A DNA stretch of 64,000 nt from Denticeps clupeoides (lineage: Eukaryota > Chordata > Actinopteri > Clupeiformes > Denticipitidae): the NCBI RefSeq assembly GCF_900700375.1, contig NC_041717.1:20174310-20238309 (forward strand), in the 5' to 3' direction. Positions 1 through 11,394 of this stretch are shown in pieces. The notes beneath the pieces are model-generated. The model made no database searches. It saw only the letters and a program-made list of their open reading frames with translations, and was not told the origin of the DNA. Numbering within the stretch: the stretch's first letter is position 1; every line of letters begins with the position of its first letter. Made by a program: the position numbers and the translations under genes.

Positions 1-130
1 GCACATTAAAGAAACGTGTGTTCACGTACATCACTACAAAAAAAAGCACTATTGTTGAACAGAAGCGGTAAAATTCCAATTGAATTCCACTGGAATTTTC
101 TCAATAAGCAGCCAGTGACCAACGACTGAC

Positions 131-270
131 ATTTACATTTACGGCATTTACCAGACGGCCTTATCCAGAGCGACTTACAATCAGTAGTTACAGGGACAGT
201 CCCCCCGAGACACTCAAGTGTCTTGCTCAGGGACACAATGGTAGTAATTGGGGTTTGAACCTGGGTCTTC
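131..270 (-). mobile_element. SINE family A (tRNA-headed, L2-like tail)
   Basis: Reverse copy of the commonest SINE in the window. It has the tail words CATTTACAGCATTTACC and CCAGAGCGACTTACAATC, then the conserved central words, then a head cut off by a LINE 3' end that follows directly. Confidence 0.75.
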
Positions 271-413
271 TTTATAGAAACTACAACAGAGTGAATAAAA
301 AGACTGTATTCATGTTTGGGGGTCCTAGTGAACCAGAATCGATCACTTCATCGATTTGTAACATGGAAGCACGTTGTAAGTCGCTCTGCCAAATGCCTTA
401 AATGTAAATGTGG
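271..413 (+). mobile_element. LINE 3' end (L2/CR1-type), truncated
   Basis: Shares the stretch AACAGAGTGAATAAAAAGA...TCCTAGTGAACC...GCACGTTGTAAGTCGCTCTG with the copies ending near 9538 and 25316. Only the last ~140 bases of the LINE remain, typical of 5' truncation during reverse transcription. Confidence 0.65.
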
Positions 414-583
414 TGGTAGTGGTCTAGTGGGGTAACACACTCGCCTATGAACCAGAAGACCCAGGTTCAAACCCCACTTACTACCATCGAGTCCCTGAGC
501 AAGACACTTAACCCTGAGTGTCTCCAGGGGGGGACTGTCCCTGTAACTACTAATTGTAAGTCGCTCTGGATAAGGGCGTCTAT
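411..583 (+). mobile_element. SINE family A
   Basis: tRNA-like head with an A-box-like TGGTCTAGTGGGG and a B-box-like GGTTCAAACCCCA, then the family core and the tail GTAAGTCGCTCTGGATAAGG. Ends shortly before the claudin promoter region. Confidence 0.8.
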
Positions 584-982
584 TTTGCCACTATTATCTC
601 CACCTGTAAAAAAAAACCCAACTCTTTCCCTCTGTCGGGTTGAAGTTCTGCGAGTCCAACGTAAAGGCACCGTTTTCGTCTGCGTGATCGCGTCCCCCAG
701 CTCGTCCCCCCGCTCGTCCCCCATTGGTCCGGGCGGAATGCGGCGCGCCGCGATTGGTGGGAAGTTTCTCCTCCGACTTGAACTGTCGGTGCGCGTCTCC
801 TCTCCGGCGCTTACTTTTGCGCGCCTGGCCACGGGAGGCAGCTGGTGATGTAGCCGCCCTCCTTTCTTCTCCGGACGCGTTTGAAGACCCGCTCTTCTTC
901 TAGAACAGGGACAGGGGGCGGGTGGCCGGACTTGGACTCGGACGCTCGTTTCAGGGGGGAAGAGAAGGAAAGAAAAGGAAAA

Positions 983-1654
983 ATGGCCTCGGCCGGACTC
1001 GAGATCCTCGGCTTGGCCCTCAGCGTGGTCGGGACCCTGCTGGAGATGGTCGCCTGCGGCCTGCCCACCTGGAAGGTGACGGCGTTCATCGAGGCCAACA
1101 TCGTGGTGGCGCAGACCATCTGGGACGGCCTGTGGATGTCGTGCGCCGTGCAGAGCACCGGCCAGATGCAGTGCAAGGTGCACGACTCGGTGCTGGCGCT
1201 CACGCCGGACCTGCAGGCCGCCCGGGCGCTCACCGTCATCTCCTCGGTCATGGGCATCGTGGGCCTGATGGTGGTGGTGGCCGGCGCGCAGTGCACCAAC
1301 TGCATCCGCGCCGACGCGGTGAAGGCGCGCGTCGTGAACGCGGGCGGCGCCATCTACATCGTCAGCGGCGTGTTCGTGCTGGTGCCGCTGTGCTGGATGG
1401 CGAACAACATCATCACGGAGTTCTACGACCCGCTGGTGCCGGCGTCCATGAAGCGGGAGATCGGCGCCGCGCTCTACATCGGCTGGGCGGCGACGGGGCT
1501 GCTGCTGGTCGGCGGCGCGATCCTGTGCTGCTCGTGCCCGAGCGCGGCGCGCAGCGGCTACTCCGTCAAGTACGCGCACGGCGGCGGCGGCGGCGGCGTC
1601 GGGGGCGCGCAGGCGTCCACCAACGGGGGCTACGACAAGAGGAATTACGTGTAG
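983..1654 (+). CDS. cldn5: Claudin-5-like tight junction protein, single exon
   Basis: Four-pass membrane protein that seals tight junctions; claudin-5 is the endothelial/blood-brain-barrier member of the family. The frame gives 223 residues without introns, as in vertebrate CLDN5. The claudin signature is present: W30, G49-L50-W51, C54 and C64 in the first extracellular loop, and R81 after it. Hydrophobic segments lie near residues 8-28, 80-102, 117-140 and 160-185. The C-terminus DKRNYV is a PDZ ligand for ZO proteins. The ATG at 983 gives the expected start MASAGLEILGL; longer upstream frames lack homology. Odd points are Thr at position 18, where related claudins usually have Trp, and a glycine-rich tail (about residues 196-208). 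The coding region is very GC-rich at third positions. A polyadenylation signal AATAAA sits at 1967-1972. Being next to cdc45 and ufd1 supports claudin-5 over other claudins; whether it is the 5a or 5b copy is a guess (5a favoured). Confidence 0.93.
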   Translation: MASAGLEILGLALSVVGTLLEMVACGLPTWKVTAFIEANIVVAQTIWDGLWMSCAVQSTGQMQCKVHDSVLALTPDLQAARALTVISSVMGIVGLMVVVAGAQCTNCIRADAVKARVVNAGGAIYIVSGVFVLVPLCWMANNIITEFYDPLVPASMKREIGAALYIGWAATGLLLVGGAILCCSCPSAARSGYSVKYAHGGGGGGVGGAQASTNGGYDKRNYV

Positions 1655-1966
1655 AGGACTACAACTAACGGTTCGCGACTAGACTCCGTAGATCCGAATG
1701 TGTAGGCTGTGATGAAAACGTGTGGTTTTTTTTTTTTTTTACGCAAAAAATGTATAGTTACGCTTTAACAATTCTGTAAAAAAAAAAAAAAAAAAAAAAG
1801 CGACGGGCGATAATTAATCAGATTAATTAATGCGGGTGTTGATTCTTCGGACGGTCCGGACGTTTACTTTCTCGCTCCTTTTTCCTCTCTTTCCTTTTTT
1901 TTTTGCCATTTGTAAAGTGTATTGATGTGTTTATACGTCAGTGTTTTTTGTTTTGTTTGTTTTTTG

Positions 1967-1972
1967 AATAAA
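1967..1972 (+). terminator. Polyadenylation signal of the claudin gene
   Basis: AATAAA about 310 bases after the claudin stop codon, in a T-rich 3' untranslated stretch. No better signal lies closer. Confidence 0.6.
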
Positions 1973-1989
1973 CATTTTTATCATAAACG

Positions 1990-2850
1990 CGCGTGCGTTT
2001 CACTACGTGAAGTTCGAACAGTGAACGGACTCGCTGGAAAGGGACACGCCCCCCTGCTCTGATTGGACGACGACGACGTCGCTCCGATGACGCGGGTGTT
2101 TTCGATAAATACTTTTTATTGGCGGATTCACTGCGTTTTTTTTTGTTTTTTTTTTAATAAGGCATCCGTGTGAGATTCACGCTGAAGCATCTCGGATACA
2201 AAATACATTTTTGTTTTTTAATAGAATGAAGAATGGTTTTCCTGGTGATCATTCAGCAGTAGGATATAGATTTTTAATGTATTAAGATGTTTTGCAATAG
2301 GAAGAACGTTTAATGATCATGCGACATGTAACGAGGCGAGTAATGTGTTAATTCGGGATTAAGGCCTCATTCGGCATGTGGGAATGTGGGACGTATCTGC
2401 TCCCGCCGAAGGAGTCGGGGTGGGAACAATGGCCTGATGTGACTCGGCCTGTGTAAAGGGTGATAAGGATGCCCGGTGTCGCGGCGCGCCGGGGCCCGGT
2501 CTCTTTCACCCGGCGTGCGTGGACCCCCGCCGCCGGGAAGGCGGGGGGGTTTCACGCCATTCAGACCCCGACGACAATAGGCTTTCACTGGCCAGGGCCC
2601 TGTGTGCTCAGCACAATGCCGCCCACCTCCCCCAGCCCTCTTTATATGGGGGGGGCCGCCACAAAACAGCGGTGACGGAGGAAGAGTGCAAGTTCCGGCT
2701 CCTGGTCCCCTGCGGGACTTTCGGGAAACATCCATCTCTCGGTTATTGGTGCTGTCACAAAGCCACTGTTGCTTGGCTTCCAGTGGGACATCTTTACATC
2801 CCACGCCGTACAAAAGAAAACGGCTAATAAAGCGGATAACTGGCTACAAT
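1990..2850. other. Intergenic, GC-rich island at 2400-2760, no gene recognised
   Basis: Contains T-rich runs and a GC-rich, CpG-containing stretch around 2465-2560. Short open frames occur on both strands, but none resembles a known protein or shows splice context. It might be a distal regulatory island of the claudin gene; nothing in the sequence proves it. Confidence 0.4.
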
Positions 2851-3044
2851 CCAGCCAAATATTAGCCAAAAGTAAAACATTGTGAGCGCTTGAAAGGTGA
2901 CAATGTTAAAAAATCTGACAAAAATGAAATTGCCTCAAATAGTTTTAAGAGCATACATTGTTCAAACCATTTCTCACATACTAGCCTCACTAGAGGTTCT
3001 TCAGAGGCGCGGAGGTGTTTCCAGCTCAGAAGACAAGTGAAGAA

Positions 3045-3255
3045 GAGTGAAAGTGAAGGGTTTGTCATTGTTATACACAGCAGCACAGCACACGGTGCAC
3101 ACAGTGAAATTTGTCCTCTGCATTTAACCCATCACCCTGAGTGAGCAGTGGGCAGTCTCAGTGGCATCTCAGTGGCACCTTGGCGGATAGGGATTCGAAC
3201 CGGCAACCTTCTGATTACAGGGCTGCTTCCTTAACCGCTAGGCCACCACTGCCCC
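3045..3255 (-). mobile_element. SINE family B (tRNA-headed)
   Basis: Reverse copy of the second abundant SINE. Family words: GGGGCAGTGGTGGCCTAG (head), GGTTGCCGGTTCGAATCC (B box), CACTGCTCACTCAGGGTGAT and a tail with GTGACAATCACTTCACTTT. A nearly full-length member. Confidence 0.75.
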
Positions 3256-3339
3256 AAGAAGAACGTTACTAGAGTTTATGCCGTCCAGCATCAGTACCGT
3301 ATTCTATATTTAACGCTTAACAATAAAGACGCAAATTGG

Positions 3340-3530
3340 CAGCTCCATAGCACAGTGGTCACAGTGGTCTTGTGAGTCCCGAACCGCCAGGGTCCCCAGA
3401 GTCCCCACACGCTGCTCCCCGGGCACAATGTCTGCCCACTACTCACTACGGTGATGGTTCCGTGCAGAGGACGCATTTCACTGTGTCACTGTGTGCTGTG
3501 CTATGCTGTGTATGACGAAAAATAACCACT
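3340..3530 (+). mobile_element. SINE family B, diverged copy
   Basis: Keeps CCCCACACGCTGCTCCCCGG, the TGCCCACTACTCAC word and the CACTGTGTGCTGTGCT tail, but the head is scrambled. Older than the neighbouring copy. Confidence 0.55.
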
Positions 3531-5058
3531 TTCAAAAACCTTCATGCTAAATTTGTCATGTTTTCTTCGCCTCATCGATGTAGCTGGACTGTACGTTGGA
3601 GATGTAACGTACCACCCAGTAGGCCCATGACCGCTTGTTATAAAGACGCTTGATTGGTCAAATGCTGAAAACAGGTGGGCAAAACCGGGCTGCTGTGCAT
3701 CACGCGAGCGCTGGACAACGACCTCCAGTGACCTGCGCTCTCCCACGAACCCCGAAATGCGACAACCTGTGGCGGTCACAGGCGAAACGGCCCGCGAGAA
3801 GTCGTGAGCAGCTGACTTGTGCTCCACTTTTCCTTAAGGAGCTTATTTCCTTCACAAAGCCGACGACCTCGTTCCACAGTAGAAGCGCAGAGAGAAAGGA
3901 AATGACAGGAGGCCGGCCCGGGAGCACCGCGCCGTGTAAAAGGGCCCAAAAACAAAAGGCCAATAAACCCGCGGACCGATGCGGCCGCTCCTCTCGCGCC
4001 GGCGATGATTTACAGGCCCGATGACGGTGGCTATCCGCGCTGGGCCCTATCTCCTCGAACCAGACCGGGGCCTCTTGAGCTGGCATTGTGTGATTTTTAG
4101 TTCCAGTCTCCACGCTGAGGTGAAAGGAGGGGGGTTGTGTGTGTGTGTGTGTGTGTGGCAGGGGGATGGGGGAGCCTCATTCCAGAGGACAGAAGCAAAC
4201 AGGGGCCGGCCTGCGCGTCATTAAAGACCCTTCGTCATGGCAACCTAAGAGAACCTGTGGTTGCCGGGCTACGGGGCCCCATGATATGATCATATGGGAC
4301 CATGAGCCCCACTCCCCCCAGTGCAGACATGCATGCACATGCACGTACAGCCAATTACAAGCTTACTAGCAATTGTGCACATTTGTCCACATTTCGAAAG
4401 CAAAGTCCTCTCAAGCATAGGATGCGAACGTTGTCCCGAAATCAGATGACCTTTTGCAATAATAGTCACGAAAAGCGCAGTAACACGGTGTCTAGCTAAC
4501 GCCAAGCAACCCCAATTCTTTGGCAGGACAAGGAGAAATGGCGCAAGCCGGACGTTCTGGAGAACCATCAAGTGGTGCCAGTCAAGCACACTCAAGAAAA
4601 TGTCAAGGAGGTGCTCCACTGAGCTGCTGCGGTTCATAAAAACATAAAATAAAAAGTAAAAAAAAAAAAAAAAGACGGGTATGGAGTCTCGAACTACACT
4701 GAGGTCCGACCACTGAGGTCCGACCCAACACACTGTTCCCGGCACCTTTCATGGCTGCCCACTGCTCACCAAGCTGATAAGTAAAACGTTCCCGCCGTTG
4801 GTTGGTCCCTCTGCGCTTGCTTGCGTCAGGAACCTTTTTGTTGGTCAAAGCATGGCTGTAGAACCCACTGTAGAACCCACTGGTCTGAGCAGGACCGAAA
4901 CGTTATTGGTGCATTTTACATTTATGGGGCCTGTTTGCACGTGTTTCAACTGTAATGTGACACAATAGTCTATATTTATTACAGTCTTAATAGAAAAATA
5001 TATATAATTAGTTTTATACTGTAATAATACAGTACTGTGAAAATGACACCAATACAAT
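3531..5058. other. Intergenic, no gene recognised
   Basis: Holds a short TG microsatellite at about 4135-4158 and a diverged SINE B piece near 4676-4785 (ACACTGTTCCCGGCACC, CCCACTGCTCACCAA). Frames up to about 150 codons are present but have neither splice context nor recognisable domains. Confidence 0.5.
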
Positions 5059-5252
5059 ATGGGTGGTAGTAGCCCAGTGGGTAACACACTCGCCTATGAA
5101 CCAGAAGACCCAGGTTCAAATCCCACTTACTACCATTGTGTCCCTGAGCAAGACACTTAACCCTAAGTTGCTCCAGGGAGACTGTCCCTGTAACTACTGA
5201 TTGTAAGTCGCTCTGGATAAGGGCGTCTGATAAATGCTGTAAATGTAAATGT
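5059..5252 (+). mobile_element. SINE family A, full length
   Basis: Head GGTGGTAGTAGCCCAGTGGG, B box GGTTCAAATCCCAC, core GTGTCCCTGAGCAAGACACT, tail CTCTGGATAAGGGCGTCTGA ending in AAATGTAAATGT repeats. A good reference copy. Confidence 0.85.
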
Positions 5253-6255
5253 ACAAACCAGTGAAAACAAAACCTGCAAGTAATTTTGTTAACATAATAA
5301 ACAACTTCAAACATAGTTTAATTAATTAATTAATACTTCATTAAGTGCATAATTTCATTATTTTCATGACTCTTTTCTAAAATATCAGTATTATTTGGGT
5401 GTTTTACTTGATAAAACATAATATTGTCGATATACTGTAACAAGGTCCTGTAAGACAATAGCAAATCAGCTTCTCTAATGGACAAAGACCCTGCCTCTCC
5501 AGTGCCCTGACACGTCGGCTGATTCTCACTTGAAGTGTGCATTGACCTCCGTGACCCTTTCAAGTCAGCACTCCATTCACCACGACTGGCCACTAGTGAT
5601 ATCACCATCCAGAGAGTTGCCGTGGCGACCCAAACACTTTGGCCCTCTGACCTCTTCCGACACCCCTCGGGTCACCGGGAAACCCGTAACGGCGTGGGTA
5701 CCCAGAAAATCTTGCCAGGCTGGCAACGTTCAGTCTCACGGCGCGGTGATCGATTCATGAGCCGATCGGAAAGCAGGCCGCCGAGTCAGACGCAGGTGGA
5801 ATGCACTTGCACTGCTCTGCTGGTCACTTATGTTAAAAGAAAATGGCTGAGTAACTAATTGGTGGCGCTTCAGAATGTCTGTGTGTGTGTGTGAGACTTA
5901 CAGGCCAATAGAATGATTGTTCTTCCTCTCCTGAGGTCACCAGAACAGGAAACAGGAAGGAACATTAAAGGGAGGGGACAGAAAATGTGTGTGTGTGCTA
6001 CAGTATTCAGCAATTGTTCACACACACTCACACACACACACAAGTGTAGACGTCAACTGAAGCCCACTCCACATAAGTAGGGACGGAAGGAATTTTAGCA
6101 ACGGTAGATTTCCGGGAATCCAGTGCTTTAGCTGTAGCACATTTTGAAATGAATTTAGGAAGCGTAGATGAATGTTTGATGTTACATGCAGGAAGCAGCA
6201 CCAGCAACTGAAAAATCTTTAATAAACCTTTTGTTCTTCTGACAGTGAACTTTTT
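5253..6255. other. Intergenic, no gene recognised
   Basis: AT-rich, with short TG/CA runs near 5879-5892 and 6022-6042. Frames around 5530-5860 code for nothing recognisable. Confidence 0.5.
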
Positions 6256-6390
6256 GGGGCAGTGCTGGCCTAGTGTGATGGAAGATTAATCAGAAGGTTG
6301 CTGGTTAACCCTGCCCACTGCTCAATAAGGTGATGGGTGAAATCCAGAGGACACATTTTGTTGTGTCACCGTGTGCTCACTTGAAATACA
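6256..6390 (+). mobile_element. SINE family B, partial
   Basis: GGGGCAGTGCTGGCCTAGTG head, AATCAGAAGGTTGC, then CTGCCCACTGCTCAATAAGG and GAGGACACATTTTGTTGTGT. The middle is deleted. Confidence 0.6.
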
Positions 6391-6455
6391 AAGTTGCAAA
6401 GAAACAACACCGATTCCTCAAACAGTAGGGATGCTGCATGAAATGTAAATGAAAG

Positions 6456-6643
6456 GTGGTAGTAGCCTAGTGGGGTAAGACACTCGCCTGTGAACCAGAA
6501 GACCCGGGTTCAAATCCCACTTACTACCATTGTGTCCCTGAGCAAGACACTTAACCTTAAGTTGCTCCAGGGAGGGACTGTCCCTGTAAATACTGACTGT
6601 AAGTCGCTCTGGATAAGGCTGTCTGATAAATGCTGTAAATGAA
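6456..6643 (+). mobile_element. SINE family A, full length
   Basis: All family words from the AGGTGGTAGTAGCCTAGTGG head to the CTGATAAATGCTGTAAATG tail are present. Confidence 0.85.
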
Positions 6644-6675
6644 AGCAGAAAGCGATGTTTTAAAAGTGTCGTTCA

Positions 6676-7091
6676 CGTACAGTACTGTCTGGACACACCT
6701 TCTCATTCAATGTGTTTTATTTATTTTCATGACCATTTACGTTGGTAGATTCTCACTGAAGGCATCAAAACTATGAAAGAACACATGTGGAGTTATGTAC
6801 TTAACAAAAAAAAGTGAAATAAGTAAAAACATGTTTTATATTCTAGTTTCTTTGCTCTGATTACTGCTTTGCACACTCTTGGCATTCTCTCGATGAGCTT
6901 CAAGAGGTCGTCACCTGAAATGCTTCTCCAACAGTCTTGAAGGAGTTCCCAGAGGTGTTTAGCACTTGTTGGTCCAGCTCACCCCAAACCATCTGGACTG
7001 GGTTCAGGTCCGGTGACTGTGGAGGCCAGGTCTCCACTTTTTGTTAAGACACATAAAGAAGGCGTGTCCCAACTTTTGGCCTGTACTGTAC
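6676..7091 (-). mobile_element. Tc1-derived non-autonomous element (MITE), copy 1
   Basis: Ends are inverted: GTCTGGACACACCTTCTCAT on the left and GTCCCAACTTTTGGCCTGTACTGTA on the right. The interior is the C-terminal end of a Tc1 transposase on the minus strand (it encodes words like SPDLNPVQMVWGELD and SSRECQECAKQ). The transposase core is deleted. A second copy lies at 13152-13660 and a half copy near 27985-28130. Confidence 0.7.
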
Positions 7092-7099
7092 ATCATACA

Positions 7100-7868
7100 G
7101 GGAGTGCAGAATTATTAGGCAAGTTGTATTTTTGAGGAATAATTTTATTATTGAACAACAACCATGTTCTCAATGAACCCAAAAACTCATTAATATCAAA
7201 GCTGAATGTTTTTGGAAGTAGTTTTTAGATTGTTTTTATTTTTAGCTATTTTAGGGGGATATCTGTGTGTGCAGGTGACTATTACTGTGCATAATTATTA
7301 GGCAACTTAACAAAAAACAAATATATACCCATTTCAATTATTTATTTTTACCAGTGAAACCAATATAACATCTCCACATTCACAAATATACATTTCTGAC
7401 ATTCAAAAACAAAACAAAAACAAATCAGCGACCAATATAGCCACCTTTCTTTGCAAGGACACTCAAAAGCCTGCCATCCATGGATTCTGTCAGTGTTTTG
7501 ATCTGTTCACCATCAACATTGCGTGCAGCAACCACAGCCTCCCAGACACTGTTCAGAGAGGTGTACTGTTTTCCCTCCTTGTAAATCTCACATTTGATGA
7601 TGGACCACAGGTTCTCAATGGGGTTCAGATCAGGTGAACAAGAAGGCCATGTCATTAGTTTTTCTTCTTTTATACCCTTTCTTGCCAGCCACGCTGTGGA
7701 GTACTTGGACGCGTGTGATGGGGCATTGTCCTGCATGAAAATCATGTTTTTCTTGAAGGATGCAGACTTCTTCCTGTACCACTGCTTGAAGAAGGTGTCT
7801 TCCAGAAACTGGTAGTAGGACTGGGAGTTGAGCTTGACTCCATCCTCAACCCTCAACCCATTCACTCA
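7100..7868 (-). mobile_element. Tc1-like transposon, 5'-truncated, transposase C-terminal half
   Basis: The minus strand from 7865 to 7425 encodes 146 residues of a DDE transposase: MQDNAPSHASKYS around the second Asp, then SPDLNPIENLWS with the catalytic Glu region, ending KKGGYIGR. The N-terminal DNA-binding half and first Asp are missing. The right terminal region near 7100 begins AGGGAGTGCAGAATTATTAG, with an internal repeat TAATTATTAGGCAA at 7290-7304. It is an inactive fragment. Confidence 0.8.
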
Positions 7869-7958
7869 CATTCCACAGCCACTTATTCCAAACGAGGGTC
7901 ATGGCTGCCGAAGCCCCTGACACCCCAACACCATACACAATGTCCAATGTTTATATAG

Positions 7959-8147
7959 GGTGGTAGTGGCCTAGTGGTTAACACACTCGCCTATGAACCA
8001 GAAGACCCAGGTTCAAATCCCACTTACTACCATTGTGTCCCTGAGCAAGACACTTAACCCTAAGTTGCCAGGGGGACTGTCCCTGTAACTACTGATTGTA
8101 AGTCGCTCTGGATAAGGGTGTCTGATAAATGCTGTAAATGTAAATGT
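7959..8147 (+). mobile_element. SINE family A
   Basis: Head, B box GGTTCAAATCCCAC and L2-like tail present; adjoins the truncated Tc1 fragment. Confidence 0.8.
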
Positions 8148-8664
8148 TTACAGAGAGATGATGTACTATTGCAAAAAACGGGTCATGTTGAGTTTGACGC
8201 TGGACCGGACTCTTCTGCGGTTTGGTCTTCATGGCCACCAATGCACCCTTGTACCATCGGAGATGCAGGCATTAATCCAGCCACATGGCCTCGCTCCTCT
8301 TTAATCCGGTGGACCACAGATTCCACTCACGGCTCCCCAGCATCTGCTTCGTGTTTTCCAGTAGTCCTTCCAATAAGTTAAGGTCAGCGCTCTGCAGGTA
8401 GGGCACCCCCAGCGGATCCAGAAATGAAAGGTTGCCTTTACATGGAATAAACCTAAACACACTTATTAAAAGCACAGAGCGAGAGGGCAAAGTCAGGAAA
8501 ATGATTGACATATACGTTTTTTTTTTTTTTTTAGAAATATGTTACTGATCGTTCACATGACCCCACACACACTAAATGTTTGATGATTTTTAAACTTCTG
8601 TGTGACAACGAAGGAATTTTTCATTTTATATAATAAAATATGGGCACATTTATTGTGTACGAGT

Positions 8665-8954
8665 TGTCACGATCCGGTCTGAAAAGGGGTTACATTGTTG
8701 TCATGTGTAATGTTCCCTAATCGTTTTCACCTGTGTTAATTGTATAAAGCTGCCCTGTTCGTTTCTGTCCGCTGTCAGGTCTTTAACGTTATGTTCCGTG
8801 TTCACCCATGTCAACGTCTCGGATGTCTCCCCTGTCTTGTGTTCCACCATTAAACCCCAGTTTCGTGATGTCAGGTGAAAGCGTCCTTCATTCCTCGTCG
8901 CTCTTCGTCCTGCTCTCTGTGCACCCGCAGCGTCATGCCCGCATGGACGTGACA
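8665..8954 (+). mobile_element. Solo LTR, Ty3/gypsy-like retroelement fossil
   Basis: A 290-base unit begins TGTCACGATCC and ends GACGTGACA (TG...CA). It is flanked on both sides by the same five bases CGAGT, as expected for an LTR-retrotransposon target duplication. No internal coding region is attached, so recombination has left only the LTR. Family assignment rests on the TGTCACGA/CGTGACA ends common in fish gypsy LTRs and is tentative. The intact duplication suggests moderate age. Confidence 0.6.
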
Positions 8955-9149
8955 CGAGTAGAGAGTAGAGTATTAGTTGAGAAGATCTGAAGGAAGTCCT
9001 GATGGAGACTTTAAGTTAAGGTTCAAAGTGAACCCCTACATGGCACCCACCTGAAGCAGACAGTGTCGTTGCTTTCCTGCTGGAACATCCTAAATAAGCC
9101 CTTGATGTTTAAGGGCATCTCCAGGATCCTCTTTCTCCCTGGGAAGCTA

Positions 9150-9538
9150 ATCACCATCCTACCTCACAGCCCTTATTACACCTTGTATACTCCGAGCCAC
9201 CAAGGTAAAAGGAAGATGCTCATCTAGACTCTTCTCCGTCTCGGCCCCTCGGTGGTGGAATGAACTTCCCCTCGAGGTCAGAACAGTTCAGTCACTGAGC
9301 ACCTTCACACAACAGCTCAAGACCTTCCTCTTTAGAGAATATTTAGATGAACTTGTAACCTTCTTCTTGTCTGACTTCTGTATAGAAACTAGAACAGAGT
9401 GAATAAAAAGATTGTATTCATAGTTGGGGGTCCTAGTGAACCAGAACTGATCACTTCATCGATGGTGACATGGAAGCACGATGTAAGTCGCTCTGGATGA
9501 GGACGTCTGCCAGATGCCTTAAACGTCAATGTAATGTA
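9150..9538 (+). mobile_element. LINE 3' end (L2/CR1-type)
   Basis: Carries the end of the reverse-transcriptase frame (words like SSRLFSV and WWNELPLEVR) and the 3' untranslated tail ending GTAAGTCGCTCTGGATGAGG. Homologous to 24515-25316 but shortened internally. Confidence 0.7.
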
Positions 9539-10543
9539 AACGGTGAGTAGACCGTTGCTCCAGATCAGTGCACGGTCGCTGTTTTGAGGTCTTCAGAGTC
9601 GGCCTTAATTGGTAAAATTCCTGTTTTCCAGCTCGTTGGATGGCATCATGTGGCCAGGCAGTTTGCCCTCCACAGGGGAGCGTGTGGGGTCAGATGTTGC
9701 GGCCAGTGCTCCAACTTATTGGTGGAAGATGCTGGTGTCAGATGATGCCAGCGCCTGGGGATGATGGAGTGCGTGACGAGACCGCGCAGAACGTCCCTGT
9801 AGAAATAATGTCTATAATGTCTATAAACGGTTGTGTAGAATTCTCTGTTGCTCTGAAATCAAAATATTCCAAAGCTGCACAGCATGACAAGTCAATAATA
9901 AACTACACCAACAACAGATTCGTACATGCTCCATTCGATCCGAATGACAACCCGCTGTCAAGGGGGGACCAGCAGGAACAATATTTATTTATTTTAAACT
10001 TTCCCGGAATGTTCTACACTTGTTCTGCGGATGCCAGAGTACTCATGTCCTTTCATGAGGCCGGTTTGTTCCAAAAAAAAAGTTTGCCAGACGCTCGTGT
10101 CCTTGTTGATAGCGTATTAGAACCCGCAGATCTGTGTTCTCCTTGGGTTTTGCGGTGTACTAAACCACCAGACCGAGTGCAATCTTCATCATGTCTCCAT
10201 CTTCACAACGTGAACAGAACATCATGCGAGTGGAAGAGCTGCTGAAGGAGTCGGCTCCACCATAAGAGGCTTTTCAGTTCACTTCACAGCAACATTGGCC
10301 TGGTCTAGAGGAGCAGGAACACACTGACACACACACACACGGTTACAGAAGCAGCCACACACACACACATACACACACACGCGGTTACAGAAGCATTAGC
10401 GTTAATCGGTCCTCACACAAGTTACCAACTCATGTGAGACTCGCTTCAAATACACACACACACAGTTTGGTGGCGGTACCAATGGTAGACTGACTCTGGA
10501 ATGTAAAACCATCAGGAGTGGCTCAGAAAGTAGATTAGCACGC

Positions 10544-10592
<49 letters not shown>

Positions 10593-11196
10593 CTTTGCTT
10601 TGTTCTCAGTGGGGACGGTGCGTGTTTGTGTGTAAAAGACAGTAAGGGCCGCGGCGAGGCCGACAGGAGACCCTCTCTTCCATCCCGCCGCCCTTCTCCG
10701 CCCGACCACCTGGGAGGAACCTTCGGCTCCGACCGGAATGTTTTCTAATTTCCAGGGACTTTGAAGGAACCAGCGCAAACCAGCCCGGGCCGGAGAGCAG
10801 ATCAGCAGATCCAGAGTGACTCATCTGTTCAGGGAAAACGGGGACCGGGGGACATCAGGACCGAGCGCACGCACCTGATAATCAAGCACGTGCCTTTTCA
10901 ATAAGTCCACAAATTCCATTCAAAAGTGTAGCGGTTCAGAGCAAAAATGGCAAAAAAAAAAAAAAAGAAAAATGCGTAACCAATTCACCAAATCATAAAT
11001 CATAAAAATACCCAGTGACATATCAGCAACACATTTCTTCCAAATGCTTCACAAAAGTGGTAGTAATAATAAAGGTATATGGAAAAAAAAACGAATAAAC
11101 GAATGTGGAAAATAGCAAATGACTGAAGCAAAAATAGACAAAAGTAAAACCGAACGTTTATTGCGCAGTTATAAAACAAATCTGCATTCCAGAAGC
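9539..11196. other. Intergenic, microsatellite-rich, no gene recognised
   Basis: Contains a 201-codon frame at 9640-10245 with no recognisable domain and no splice context, CA runs at 10320-10380, and a long TG microsatellite at about 10547-10590. Nothing looks like an exon. Confidence 0.5.
10547..10590. repeat. (TG)n microsatellite
   Basis: More than 20 uninterrupted TG units; translated shadows of it give poly-Cys/Val or poly-Thr/His frames that are not genes. Confidence 0.95.
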
Positions 11197-11394
11197 ATAC
11201 ATTTACATTTGCAGTATTTACCAGACGGCCTTATCCAGAGCAACTTACAATCAGTAGTTACAGGGACAGTCCCCCCCTGGAGACACTCAGGGTCAAGTGT
11301 CTTGGTCGGGGACACGATGGTAGTAAGTGGGGTTTGAACCTGGATCCTCTGGTTCACAGACGAGTGTGTCACCCACTAGGCTACTACCACCCAT
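11197..11394 (-). mobile_element. SINE family A, full length
   Basis: Reverse copy from TTTACATTTGCAGTATTTACC to the GGCTACTACCACCC head. Confidence 0.85.

Noticed and set aside
467-1579. 370-codon open frame antisense to the claudin gene
   Set aside because: It is the mirror of a GC-rich coding sequence and has low-complexity His/Arg/Asp content; the sense strand encodes a clear claudin.
2367-2827. Overlapping frames in the GC-rich island at 2.4-2.8 kb
   Set aside because: Frames on both strands are open merely because of GC content; no homology or splice signals.
5059-5130. tRNA-like A and B boxes in many places
   Set aside because: These are heads of SINEs: the same tail follows each one and the cloverleaf is not maintained, so they are not functional tRNA genes.
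9640-10245. 201-codon open frame
   Set aside because: No recognisable domain, no splice sites around it, and composition like the surrounding intergenic DNA.
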